From CALAZP01 sp964410725 (GTDB taxonomy: Bacteria; Bacteroidota; Bacteroidia; Chitinophagales; Saprospiraceae): a DNA stretch of 60,501 nucleotides. The stretch is taken from contig CAYPID010000011.1 of NCBI GenBank assembly GCA_964410725.1, positions 1-60,501 of the forward strand, read 5' to 3'. A program made the translations under genes and the position numbers. The notes under the pieces are model-generated. The model was not told the DNA's origin, searched no databases, and was given only the letters and a program-made list of their open reading frames with translations. Positions 26,806 through 35,234 of this stretch are shown in pieces; position 1 is the first letter of the stretch, and each line of letters begins with the position of its first letter.

Positions 26806-29650
26806 ATTTTTTCTTCAATTTAGGCCATACTGCAAGAAGCAACCCCAACATCATTAAAGTTGCTCCCAACCAAAATAAGTTGATTCCAGGAAATACCTTA
26901 GCCTCAAGTACGATGTAATCATATCTAAGAGAATCTGTAGCAACTTCCACAGGAATTTGATCTAATGGTGTGGTAAGGGCAATGCTAAAAGTAGCCGTTT
27001 CAGTTGTGGGGTCAATTTCAATAAATCGGCTGTGAAATCCTAAAGCTTCAATTTGAGTTTTAAGATAAAACGGTTGATTGTCTCTAATTAAAAAGACCGG
27101 TTCAGTCCAATAAGCCACCTGGTCATTGCCCGTTATTTTTAATTGCCCCCCCACAAAAATATCACCCTCTTTAGGTTGTAAGTTTGGATGTTCAGGAGAC
27201 CTATTGAACCCTTCAAACGAGAGGGTGTAATTTGAATTTATGGGATATCGTTCACCCTTTTTTAATTTTATCTCCCGATAAGGAATTTTTGTTTCATCGG
27301 GAAATATAATATCGAGAATGGCTTCAGGTAATTTAACCTTAGTATTCAATGGGTTAATTTGAACAGGATAACCATACAATAATTGACCTCTAATCACAAT
27401 TACCGGTGTCGCTTCATATATTTTATCAGGTGCCTTGACATCGTAAAGACCCATTTCCAATCCTAATGCAATATCACCTTCTTCTTTAGTATATTCCGGA
27501 TGATTAGGCATTCGATTAACCCCTTTTAAAATGGCTTTAAATTCATTTATGGTTACTGTACCTGTAGTTTCATTGGTCACCGTATCAAAAATGGAAACTT
27601 CTTTATCAAATGAAAGATACTGAGTGCGGTAATTGAGGTTGGCTTCTTTCTCCTTTTTGAACTCAGCTTCCATTTCAACCTGTGGCAAGGCAGTAATAGA
27701 TGAAAAAATATCGTGTCCTAAGTACCTTTTAGTGGAGGGATTATAAGCCGCTATTTTAGAGAAATCTTTTTCGTAAAGAATATTAGGCGATAAGGTAAAA
27801 CGTTCGCTCGTATCCCCATTTTCTTTAATTTTGGCAAAATCTACAAAATAGGTTTTGGTGTATAAATCTAAGCTGTCCCCAGTATAAGTTATTTGGAAAT
27901 CCCTTATGTTTACCGGGGTGTCCTCGAATAACAATACATTATTTCGTAAGGATGCGTCATCTCCTTCAATGACCCCCTCCATCAAGAAGGAATTGGAAGT
28001 AATGATATTTTCATTTAGCCCAGATGCCAAAACCCCAATAATCATGAGTCCAAACCCAACATGTGAAAAAACAGATCCAGCGAGTTTGACGTTCCATTTC
28101 AAAATCTTTATCCAATACCAAAAATTACTTACCACAACGAACGTAGCTGAGAAAAGTAATACCGTATATTGCCATACATAAGTATCAATCCAAAGTAGGA
28201 TTAACCCCCCAAGAAAACCCGAAATTACAAGCGATAACCCCCAATCTTTGAGTAATTTTTTCCATCGGTTAGCTAGACTTTTTTCGCGGTATCTTAGAAA
28301 TTGTGCTGTCCCTGATAGGAAAGCAATAAAAACTGCAATCCAAATTTGGTATTTGTTGTAGTGCGGAATCGGATCTGTAATTACTTCTCCAATATAGGAT
28401 GAATCAAAGAGTTGCCTAATTTTATTATATACAGGTAAAGAAGTTGAGGCGGTAATCAATATAGAGGAAAAAAACAGAACCAAGGTTCCGATAAACATCC
28501 AAAATTCTTTGGAGCTAGTTGGTTCCTCCTTTTCGGGATTGGGGATTTGACCCCATCTCCAAAACAAAATTACAGCTGGAATTAAGGCAACAATCAATAA
28601 GAATAATAATAATTGGTTTTCCAATCCCATTTCAGTAAAGGCGTGAACAGAGGTGTCTCCCAATACTCCGCTTCTTGTAAGGAAAGTGGAATAGACAATC
28701 AAAACAAACGTCAATAAGTAGAAAATAAAAGTACTCTTCAAAGATTGTTGAGTGGCCTTGGATATGAGGTTTGTATGAATTCCCGCTACTAGAATCAGCC
28801 ATGGAACTAAAGACATATTTTCCACCGGATCCCACGCCCAGTATCCACCAAAGGTAAGCGCTTCATAAGCCCAAGCACCTCCCATAAGGATGCCAATCCC
28901 TAGAATTCCTCCACTAAATAACGCCCACGGCAGAACTGGAGATAACCACCCTTGATAATCCTTTTTGATGAGTGCGCCTACGGCAAAAGCAAAAGGGACC
29001 ACTGTGGAGGAAAATCCTAGAAACAGCGTGGGAGGGTGTATGGTCATCCAATAATTCTGTAAAAGCGGATTTAATCCATTTCCCTTAATTAATGCCAAAT
29101 AATCTGCATTGCTAAATATAGGCGCATCCATCGTATCTCGCAGTAATAATAATGGATTACTACCCAACTTATAAGGTTCGTCTCCAAACCCAATATACAC
29201 CCCTAAAATCATGGAATTCAGAAGTACCTGCACAGTAGCTATAGTTCCCAGAACAGGTCCTTCCCATTTTCCGGATTTGAACATTAAAATGATGCCCAAC
29301 ACTATATTCCAGAACATCCAAAGCAGAAAACTGCCCTCTTGACCCTCCCAAAATGCCGAGGCAATGTATTTGAGCGGAAGTTCATCTGATACATGTGACC
29401 AAACATATTGATATTCATAATACCTGTTGATCATAATGAAAAACATTACCCCTATCACTGAAAGAATACTCAAACTGTGAATTCCAAATCCAACTTTACC
29501 CATTTTGACCCATTTTAAGTCTGATGGCGCCGAGGTAGATGAAAAATAAGAGATAGCTGAGAATAAAGCCGATACGAATCCAAGGATAATGGCCAGACGA
29601 CCAATAATTCCTGGAGTTAAATGTTCTCCAACGTATTGTATTGTTTCCAT
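26789..29650 (-). CDS. ccmF: Cytochrome c haem lyase CcmF/CcsA-type protein
   Basis: 953 residues, longer than proteobacterial CcmF (about 650). The N-terminal two thirds are membrane helices with the WWD haem-handling domain (about 260-284, GGYWAWDPVENMSLVPW) and the flanking histidine segments NYWMTIHPPTLFLGF and VAGIHTNLI. Residues of about 570-910 form a large periplasmic domain, and one last helix (FWLGATLMMLGLLLAVW) closes the protein. It attaches haem delivered by CcmE to apocytochrome CxxCH motifs. ccmE is three bases upstream. Confidence 0.93.
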   Translation of the reverse strand: METIQYVGEHLTPGIIGRLAIILGFVSALFSAISYFSSTSAPSDLKWVKMGKVGFGIHSLSILSVIGVMFFIMINRYYEYQYVWSHVSDELPLKYIASAFWEGQEGSFLLWMFWNIVLGIILMFKSGKWEGPVLGTIATVQVLLNSMILGVYIGFGDEPYKLGSNPLLLLRDTMDAPIFSNADYLALIKGNGLNPLLQNYWMTIHPPTLFLGFSSTVVPFAFAVGALIKKDYQGWLSPVLPWALFSGGILGIGILMGGAWAYEALTFGGYWAWDPVENMSLVPWLILVAGIHTNLISKATQQSLKSTFIFYLLTFVLIVYSTFLTRSGVLGDTSVHAFTEMGLENQLLLFLLIVALIPAVILFWRWGQIPNPEKEEPTSSKEFWMFIGTLVLFFSSILITASTSLPVYNKIRQLFDSSYIGEVITDPIPHYNKYQIWIAVFIAFLSGTAQFLRYREKSLANRWKKLLKDWGLSLVISGFLGGLILLWIDTYVWQYTVLLFSATFVVVSNFWYWIKILKWNVKLAGSVFSHVGFGLMIIGVLASGLNENIITSNSFLMEGVIEGDDASLRNNVLLFEDTPVNIRDFQITYTGDSLDLYTKTYFVDFAKIKENGDTSERFTLSPNILYEKDFSKIAAYNPSTKRYLGHDIFSSITALPQVEMEAEFKKEKEANLNYRTQYLSFDKEVSIFDTVTNETTGTVTINEFKAILKGVNRMPNHPEYTKEEGDIALGLEMGLYDVKAPDKIYEATPVIVIRGQLLYGYPVQINPLNTKVKLPEAILDIIFPDETKIPYREIKLKKGERYPINSNYTLSFEGFNRSPEHPNLQPKEGDIFVGGQLKITGNDQVAYWTEPVFLIRDNQPFYLKTQIEALGFHSRFIEIDPTTETATFSIALTTPLDQIPVEVATDSLRYDYIVLEAKVFPGINLFWLGATLMMLGLLLAVWPKLKKKYALGS

Positions 29651-29653
29651 TTA

Positions 29654-30055
29654 TTAAATTTCCTTCTCCTCACTTTTAATGTAAATTTCTTCGTCTTTAT
29701 ACTTGGAAGGACATTTCATCAGCATATCAGTGGCTACAAAAATTTCACCTTCCATTTGTCCAGTTAGCACAATTTGCTCAGACAATTCAAAATCCTGTGG
29801 CTTGGCTGCCAATAACACGACCTTTCTTTCCTCACCATTCATATCCCTGATATAAAAGCTGAAATAATTCGGATCCACCTCCGGGCGATAATCCATGGCC
29901 TTGTCTTTTGCCAATTCCCCAGCAATTTTTACCCTTTGTTGGGAATTTGCAGCCTCCTGGAAACTGGCATAGGTGCTCATATCTCCAGCAGCATTCGTTA
30001 AGAGTACTACAGCGACTACAATCATGACAATACCGATGACGTGTATTTTTTTCAT
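29654..30055 (-). CDS. ccmE: Cytochrome c maturation haem chaperone CcmE (CxxxY type)
   Basis: 133 residues: an N-terminal signal anchor (about 5-23) and an OB-fold periplasmic domain. Classical CcmE binds haem covalently through a histidine in HxxxY; here the motif is C115-P-S-K-Y119 in MLMKCPSKYKDEE, the CxxxY variant known from archaea and some bacteria. The strand KIAGELAKDKAMDYRP and the FSFYIRDMNGEERKV segment fit the family. First gene of the ccmE-ccmF operon. ccmA, B, C and D are not in the window. Confidence 0.9.
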   Translation of the reverse strand: MKKIHVIGIVMIVVAVVLLTNAAGDMSTYASFQEAANSQQRVKIAGELAKDKAMDYRPEVDPNYFSFYIRDMNGEERKVVLLAAKPQDFELSEQIVLTGQMEGEIFVATDMLMKCPSKYKDEEIYIKSEEKEI

Positions 30056-30078
30056 TGGTTGAGTTTCTTTTTACTTTG

Positions 30079-30105
30079 CAAAAGTAATAACCAAAACTTT
30101 GGCAA
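30079..30105 (-). promoter_or_regulatory. Candidate ccmE promoter (TTG-N16-TACTTTTG)
   Basis: On the minus strand TACTTTTG (30086 to 30079) is an exact TAnnTTTG match 23 bases before the ccmE ATG, with TTG at 30105-30103 sixteen bases upstream, one short of the usual 17-23 spacing. Confidence 0.35.
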
Positions 30106-30133
30106 GTGAGTTTATACTTAAACTATTTAATCT

Positions 30134-30808
30134 ATGAACCCAGATGATATGATCAAAATTCAAGGGGGTAATTTTTATCAGAATCAAACTAGGATTTTGT
30201 CATCGGTAGATTTTGACTTAAAGAAAGGTGCATTCGCTTATTTAATTGGAAAAACTGGAAGCGGCAAATCTACTTTTTTAAAGACCCTTTATGCAGCATT
30301 GCCTTTTACCGAAGGTGCAGGGAAAGTGGCGGGATTTGATCTGACCAAAATCAACCGCAATAATGTGCATCTGCTGCGGAGGTCACTCGGAATTATTTTT
30401 CAGGATTTCAACTTGTTGGAAGATAGAACAGTATTTGAAAACCTCCATTTTGTTTTAAAATCGACAGGGTGGAAAGATAAAAAGAAGATGCAGCTTCGGA
30501 TTGCTGAGGTGTTGGAAGAGGTAGGATTGGGAGGAATGGCTGGCAAGATGCCGAATACCCTATCTGGGGGAGAAAAACAAAGGGTCGTTATTGCCAGGGC
30601 CATTATAAATGCTCCACAAATTATATTGGCAGATGAACCTACCGGTAATCTCGATCCAGAGACTGCCCTTGAAATTCTAGACTTGCTTATGCGGCTGAAT
30701 CAAACCAAAAAATCAGCAGTAGTATTGGCCACGCATAATATGAACATGATTGAACGATTTCCCCATGAAATTTATGAATGTACCAATGGATTAATGGTTC
30801 AACGATAA
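30134..30808 (+). CDS. ftsE: FtsE-like ABC transporter ATP-binding protein
   Basis: 224 residues, a single ABC domain: Walker A GKTGSGKST (39-47), Q-loop IIFQDFNLLEDRTVFENL, signature LSGGEKQR (144-151), Walker B IILADEPTGNLDPE, and an H-switch ATHN. The Q-loop text and size match FtsE, which with FtsX links the divisome to peptidoglycan hydrolases. No ftsX is adjacent, which is common in Bacteroidota, so a LolD/MacB-type assignment cannot be fully excluded. Divergent from ccmE. Confidence 0.8.
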   Translation: MNPDDMIKIQGGNFYQNQTRILSSVDFDLKKGAFAYLIGKTGSGKSTFLKTLYAALPFTEGAGKVAGFDLTKINRNNVHLLRRSLGIIFQDFNLLEDRTVFENLHFVLKSTGWKDKKKMQLRIAEVLEEVGLGGMAGKMPNTLSGGEKQRVVIARAIINAPQIILADEPTGNLDPETALEILDLLMRLNQTKKSAVVLATHNMNMIERFPHEIYECTNGLMVQR

Positions 30809-30891
30809 ATTAACACAAAATTTACAGTGGTTTTCAAGCTTTTTTTGATAGTTTTAGGTTAATCGTTAGTAATGCTCCTCAAACTGATGTT

Positions 30892-31362
30892 ATGGGCTGG
30901 AAAAAATACAACGGAAATCCTATTATTTCTTCTCTGGAAGATGAAGTTGAAGCAACTTTAGTTAAAGAATTAGCTGAAGGCAATGAAATGAAAATTTGCA
31001 TAGGAACGGATTCCCAAGTGAAAAGCCAAGCTACAGAATTTGCCTCAGTAATAGTTTTCATTAGGAAACAAAAGGGAGGTTTCATGTTTGTCAATAAGTT
31101 TAAGGAAATCCGAAAAATGGGATTGAAAGAGCGTATGATTTTGGAGGTAGGTAAATCAGTTGAGATTGCCTATTCTTTAAGCAGTATTGTGGAAAAATAC
31201 CAAGTAGAGTTAGAGATTCATGCAGATATTAATACCGATCCTAATTTCCCTTCCTATCAAGCTTTAAAAGAAGCGATGGGTTATATTTTGGGAATGGGGT
31301 ACAAGTTCAAAGCCAAACCCGATGCTTTTGCCAGCTCACAATGCGCTGATAAGTTGGTTTGA
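30892..31362 (+). CDS. DUF458 (YkuK-like) RNase H-fold protein
   Basis: 156 residues. IGTDSQVKSQ (about 37-46) provides the first acidic strand and EIHADINTDPNFPS (about 105-118) a later one, matching the DUF458/YkuK family, which has a ribonuclease H-like fold. Function in the cell is unknown. No signal peptide. The short asparaginase gene follows after 32 bases on the same strand. Confidence 0.82.
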   Translation: MGWKKYNGNPIISSLEDEVEATLVKELAEGNEMKICIGTDSQVKSQATEFASVIVFIRKQKGGFMFVNKFKEIRKMGLKERMILEVGKSVEIAYSLSSIVEKYQVELEIHADINTDPNFPSYQALKEAMGYILGMGYKFKAKPDAFASSQCADKLV

Positions 31363-31394
31363 TTTTTAGTATCATTGCATACAATTCTCAATCA

Positions 31395-31883
31395 ATGATT
31401 CAGGTATTCGTAACGGGTGGGACATTCGACAAGCAGTATAACTACTTAAAAGGGACTTTATTTTTTAAAGAAACCCATATACCATCTATGTTGGAAAAAG
31501 GTAGAGCAGCTCTGGATATAGATGTCAAGACCTTAATGATGGTGGATAGTTTGGAGATGAATGATGCTGATCGTCTGGTTATCGGCCATAATTGTGCGCA
31601 TTGTGCAGCGAATCAAATTGTAATTACTCACGGAACGGATGGAATGGTCAAAACGGCCGCTTATTTAGCTTCTTTGCCGGATTTCAAGAAAACCATTGTA
31701 CTAACTGGGGCAATGATTCCTTATGCTTTTGGCACCTCATCGGATGGATTTTTCAATTTAGGAAGTGCATTGGCTTTCGTTCAGATGCTTCCCGAGGGAA
31801 TTTATATCGTAATGAATGGAAGATTCTTTGAATGGGATAAGGTGGAGAAAAATTTAAAAACGGGATATTTTGAAGAGAAATAA
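31395..31883 (+). CDS. Short asparaginase-domain protein
   Basis: 162 residues from the ATG at 31395; an in-frame start at 31359 overlapping the previous gene is rejected. It contains the N-terminal asparaginase/glutaminase domain only: the first catalytic threonine in VFVTGGTFDK, the second motif ITHGTDGM, and the KKTIVLTGAMIPYAFGTSSD strand-loop. The usual C-terminal domain (another 150 or more residues) is missing, with a clean stop and no trailing fragment. Similar N-domain-only proteins occur in Bacteroidota, so this looks like a family trait rather than a broken gene. Activity is unproven. Confidence 0.82.
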   Translation: MIQVFVTGGTFDKQYNYLKGTLFFKETHIPSMLEKGRAALDIDVKTLMMVDSLEMNDADRLVIGHNCAHCAANQIVITHGTDGMVKTAAYLASLPDFKKTIVLTGAMIPYAFGTSSDGFFNLGSALAFVQMLPEGIYIVMNGRFFEWDKVEKNLKTGYFEEK

Positions 31884-31946
31884 AGTCTTTATCACTTTTC
31901 AAGAATGATTAGTCGATTTATATGCCTATTGAAAGAGACAATTTTA

Positions 31947-31954
31947 TATTTTTA
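31947..31954 (+). promoter_or_regulatory. Candidate -7 box TATTTTTA before the PspA-like operon
   Basis: A 7-of-8 match to TAnnTTTG placed 19 bases before the ATG at 31974, with a TTG 15 bases upstream (31929-31931), shorter than the usual spacing. It would drive the coiled-coil and PspA-like genes. Confidence 0.3.
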
Positions 31955-31973
31955 AGCAAATAACATTTGGTTA

Positions 31974-32528
31974 ATGGCCTCTATTTTACACGAAATTTTC
32001 ACCACTGCCCCTGATTTAGATGCTAAGAGCATAGCATTTTTAGTCAAGGCATTAGAAAAAGCCAATACTCCGGGATTCGATTACTTAGAATTTAAAGAAG
32101 CATTAGCTGCACAATCTAAATTGGGAATCGATGATGCTACTGCATTTAAATCTACTTTCGCAACAGCTGCTACAATTGGACTGGATAAAAGTAAGCTTGT
32201 GGCTTCAACTCAACATTACCTGAGGGTGCTGAAGAATCAAAAAACACTTTTTGATCAAGCTGTGGAAAAAAGATTAGAAGAAAAGGTTAGGCTCAAGGAA
32301 AAAGAGAACAAAGGATTAGAAACTAAGGTAACGGAATTACAAAATAAAATAGCCGAAATCAACCAGCAACTTTCCAAGCTTAATCTGCAAATCAAGGAAA
32401 ATAGCCAAGGAATGGAAAGCGAAAAGATTAAAATTGAGGAGACTAAAAATGATTTCGAAAAAGCACTCAATGGTATTCTTCATCAAATTGAAGAGGATCT
32501 AACTAAAATTGAAAATTGGTTAAACTAA
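31974..32528 (+). CDS. Coiled-coil protein of unknown function, partner of PspA-like protein
   Basis: 184 residues, no signal or membrane helix. The first 85 residues form a compact helical domain (TTAPDLDAKSIAFLVKALEK; TAFKSTFATAATIGLDKSKL). From about residue 90 to the end it is a continuous charged coiled coil with heptads of I/L (NKIAEINQQLSKLNLQIKEN). I do not recognise a named family. The stop lies ten bases before the membrane-anchored PspA-like gene, so the two are almost certainly one operon and may bind each other through their coiled coils. No copy of this gene accompanies the second PspA-like paralogue at 55611. Confidence 0.7.
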   Translation: MASILHEIFTTAPDLDAKSIAFLVKALEKANTPGFDYLEFKEALAAQSKLGIDDATAFKSTFATAATIGLDKSKLVASTQHYLRVLKNQKTLFDQAVEKRLEEKVRLKEKENKGLETKVTELQNKIAEINQQLSKLNLQIKENSQGMESEKIKIEETKNDFEKALNGILHQIEEDLTKIENWLN

Positions 32529-32538
32529 ACTTATTATA

Positions 32539-33561
32539 ATGTCTGATAACATTTCATTTGATCCAGGAAATAACCCCTCAAAATCATTTTGGAAAAAACC
32601 AGAGGGTATCACAGGATTGCTTTTTTTGTTAGCCCTGGTTGCAGGAGGTGGCTTTCTTTTGGTTAGTGCCTTACCTGCATTGGTGGTATTAACCCAGAAT
32701 GTACTCTATCTTTCGCTAATGTTGCTAGCTGTTGCTGCTATCGGATATGTGGTTTTTGATCCTAAAATGAGGAATTTGGTTTGGTATATGTATAAAAGTG
32801 CGATGCGCAAAATCACTAGTTTTTTTGTAACCATTGATCCTATTGGAATCCTTAAAAATTATGTGGACGAATTACAGAAAAATTTGGGCAAAATGCGCAC
32901 TCAAATCGGTGCCATCAGAGGTCAAAGCAGAAAGTTGGAAGCACTAATTAAAAAGAACAGAGAAGAAATTGAACAGCAAATGCAATTGGCAAAAGCTGCG
33001 AAAGAAAAGGGGATGGAAAGACAATTGTTGTTATCCAGCAGAAAGGCCGCTCGTTTAAAAGATTCTAATGAAAAATATGCCTCTTTACTGAAAAGAATGG
33101 ATGTGTTGTATCGCATACTCAATAAGATGCATCAAAATTCTGAGATATTACTAGAAGACACCAAAGACCAGGTAGCACTAAAAGAACAAGAACGCAAAGC
33201 AATTAGAACTTCGCATTCTGCCATGAAATCAGCTATGAGCGTAATTAGTGGAGATCCAGATCAAAGAGCCATGTTTGACGCTGCTATGGAAGCCGTAGCC
33301 GATGATGTAGCCAACAAATTGGGAGAAATGGAGCGATTTATGGAAATGTCTTCAGACTTCATGAATTCAATAGACTTGCAAAAGGGAATTTTCGAAGAAG
33401 AGGGAATGAAAATGCTTGAAAAGTGGGAAAAGGAAAGCTCTTTATTGTTGCTGAAAAAAGAAAATGATATTTCCGTTGACGAAGGTTTAGATTTAAAAGT
33501 ATTGGAAGAAGAAAAAAAGCACAAAGCCAATCCTGATAATTTAGATGAGCTTTTTAATTAA
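32539..33561 (+). CDS. Membrane-anchored PspA/IM30-like protein (copy 1)
   Basis: 340 residues. After FWKKPEG (17-23) come two transmembrane helices (about 24-46 and 51-73). A basic linker with ITSFFVTIDPIGILKN leads to a long helical region (about 105-300) with the rhythm of PspA/Vipp1 proteins: an early coiled coil, an arginine/lysine-rich turn (LSSRKAARLKDSNEKY), a second long helix, and a shorter terminal helix (AMEAVADDVANKLGEMERF). Ordinary PspA/IM30 (about 220-260 residues) binds membranes through an amphipathic helix and polymerises like ESCRT-III; here the anchor is integral. The similarity to PspA is my reading of pattern and layout. A close paralogue of equal length is at 55611. 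Confidence 0.65.
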   Translation: MSDNISFDPGNNPSKSFWKKPEGITGLLFLLALVAGGGFLLVSALPALVVLTQNVLYLSLMLLAVAAIGYVVFDPKMRNLVWYMYKSAMRKITSFFVTIDPIGILKNYVDELQKNLGKMRTQIGAIRGQSRKLEALIKKNREEIEQQMQLAKAAKEKGMERQLLLSSRKAARLKDSNEKYASLLKRMDVLYRILNKMHQNSEILLEDTKDQVALKEQERKAIRTSHSAMKSAMSVISGDPDQRAMFDAAMEAVADDVANKLGEMERFMEMSSDFMNSIDLQKGIFEEEGMKMLEKWEKESSLLLLKKENDISVDEGLDLKVLEEEKKHKANPDNLDELFN

Positions 33562-33663
33562 ATACATTTTGTTTTTTTATATGCATTAAAAAAAATTATA
33601 ATATAAAGAGATGAAATAAATTCTAGTTTTATTAGCTTTAGGGAAATTTTTAACCGATTTAGT

Positions 33664-33680
33664 CAGAACCATTGGTTCTG
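33664..33680. promoter_or_regulatory. Perfect 17-base palindrome upstream of the OmpA gene
   Basis: CAGAACCA and TGGTTCTG flank a single central T, a perfect 8-base inverted repeat ending 18 bases before the ATG at 33699. It could be an operator or, as RNA, a six-pair hairpin with loop CATTG. The surrounding 137-base gap is very AT-rich. TAGCTTTA at 33633-33640 is a weak -7 candidate just upstream. Confidence 0.45.
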
Positions 33681-33698
33681 TCCTCAACAAAAAAATTG

Positions 33699-35234
33699 AT
33701 GAAACCCAAATTCTATCTCATCCCAACAGTATTTGTTTGTTTATTATTCGCAAACAACACCTTTTCTCAAGATTCTACATCTACAATTTCGGTCGAAACC
33801 TTGGAAAGTCCAATGGATAGCGTTGAATCGGAAGGTAAGAGTAAGACTTCAGGTACTTCTTATAATGGTTTAGGATTAAGATTACTTTTCCTTAATCACG
33901 GTATCCTTAACAACAATTCTACGCTTAATTGGACCAACGGCATTGCCATTGAATATACCCGATCATTTGGTAATTTCTTCAATATTGCTATACCTGTCAG
34001 GTATGGAGTAATTAACGTGGAAGAAGATATCAATAATCGAAAGATTGCTGGGATTGATTTATTGGGTCAGGTTCAATATGATCGAGGAAGCCAAAAACTG
34101 ATTCCTTATGCTTTTGTTGGCGGAGGGTTGGTATATGAGGAGCAATTAGATTTAAACTATCAAATTCCAGCTGGTTTGGGGGTGAAGATAAGAGTCGGAG
34201 AAAATGGTTTTATCAATTTACAAGGTGAGTATAGAAATTCATTTGAAAATAACAGGAATAACCTTCAAGGTGGGGTAGGGTTTAGTTTTAGGTTCAAAGC
34301 TGGGGTAAAGGATTCCGACAATGATGGGATACCTGATGAACTGGATAATTGCCCAACAGAAGTAGGTACCATAGAAAACGGTGGATGTCCAGATAGCGAT
34401 GGGGATGGTATTCCAGATGATAAAGATGTATGTCCTAATGATATAGGAAGTACTTATTCCAATGGGTGTCCGGATAAGGATGGGGATGGCGTTCCAGATG
34501 CAGAAGATGGTTGCCCTGATATTGCTGGTAGCAAGAAACTGAATGGATGTCCCGATAGTGATGGGGATGGGGTAAGTGATGAAAAGGATTTTTGTCCTCA
34601 GGAGCCTGGTCCAATTAGTAATTTAGGTTGTCCAATAAAGGATTCTGATGGAGATGGTGTTCCAGACGAAAGGGATTACTGTCCTGATGTTCCTGGTAAG
34701 AAAACAGCCAACGGATGTCCTGATAGTGATGGAGATGGTGTTCCAGATGATGAGGACGAATGTCCTGATCTCAAGGGATATTTTAATGGATGTCCAGATA
34801 GTGACGGAGATGGACTACATGATGGAGAGGATCCGGAACCACAAAACGCTACATATTCTAATCAGCTTTTGTCTAAAGAAGCCAAGATGATTTTGGAATA
34901 TGCCAAAGAAGAAATAAGATTTGACTATAATAAATCCAACATAAAGGAAGATTCCAAATGGGTTTTGGATAGAGTGGTGGATATCATGAATAAATATCCT
35001 GATTATTTGCTTAGGATTGGAGGCCATACTGACAATATAGGTGGGGAAGCCTTTAATCAGATTTTATCGGAACAGAGAGTTAAAAGTTGCTATGATTATA
35101 TTGTGGCTAAAGGTATAGGCCAAGACCGGATTGTATATTTTGGTTTTGGGGAATCTCGACCGATTGCCAGCAATAAAACAGCTATTGAAAGACAACTCAA
35201 TAGAAGGGTAGAGTTAGAACTATTTATCGAATAG
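33699..35234 (+). CDS. OmpA family outer membrane protein with thrombospondin type 3 repeats
   Basis: 511 residues from the ATG at 33699; a start at 33672 would add nine residues before the signal peptide and cut into the palindrome. Signal peptide 1-24 (FANNTFSQ), an N-terminal beta-barrel of about 180 residues, then seven calcium-binding type 3 repeats (about 204-380) with DxDxDG cores and paired cysteines, then an OmpA peptidoglycan-binding domain (about 395-511) with GGHTDNIGGEAFNQILSEQR and NRRVELEL. It probably tethers the outer membrane to the wall. The last 15 bases overlap convergent purE. Confidence 0.93.
   Translation: MKPKFYLIPTVFVCLLFANNTFSQDSTSTISVETLESPMDSVESEGKSKTSGTSYNGLGLRLLFLNHGILNNNSTLNWTNGIAIEYTRSFGNFFNIAIPVRYGVINVEEDINNRKIAGIDLLGQVQYDRGSQKLIPYAFVGGGLVYEEQLDLNYQIPAGLGVKIRVGENGFINLQGEYRNSFENNRNNLQGGVGFSFRFKAGVKDSDNDGIPDELDNCPTEVGTIENGGCPDSDGDGIPDDKDVCPNDIGSTYSNGCPDKDGDGVPDAEDGCPDIAGSKKLNGCPDSDGDGVSDEKDFCPQEPGPISNLGCPIKDSDGDGVPDERDYCPDVPGKKTANGCPDSDGDGVPDDEDECPDLKGYFNGCPDSDGDGLHDGEDPEPQNATYSNQLLSKEAKMILEYAKEEIRFDYNKSNIKEDSKWVLDRVVDIMNKYPDYLLRIGGHTDNIGGEAFNQILSEQRVKSCYDYIVAKGIGQDRIVYFGFGESRPIASNKTAIERQLNRRVELELFIE
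34312..34838 (+). repeat. Tandem DNA repeats encoding seven type 3 repeats
   Basis: Imperfect units of about 66-81 bases, each with a GAT-rich core such as gatagtgatggagatggtg followed by tccagatga and a TGTCCT cysteine-proline codon pair. The units at about 34393, 34476, 34551, 34639, 34720 and 34797 are near-identical in the core, so unequal crossing over could change their number. Confidence 0.8.

Noticed and set aside
31592..31831. Plus-strand frame overlapping the asparaginase gene in another frame
   Set aside because: Cysteine- and tryptophan-rich shadow product; the real frame carries both catalytic motifs.
34312..34838. The tandem repeats as a CRISPR array
   Set aside because: The repeats are coding, in frame, imperfect and without unique spacers; they encode type 3 calcium-binding repeats.
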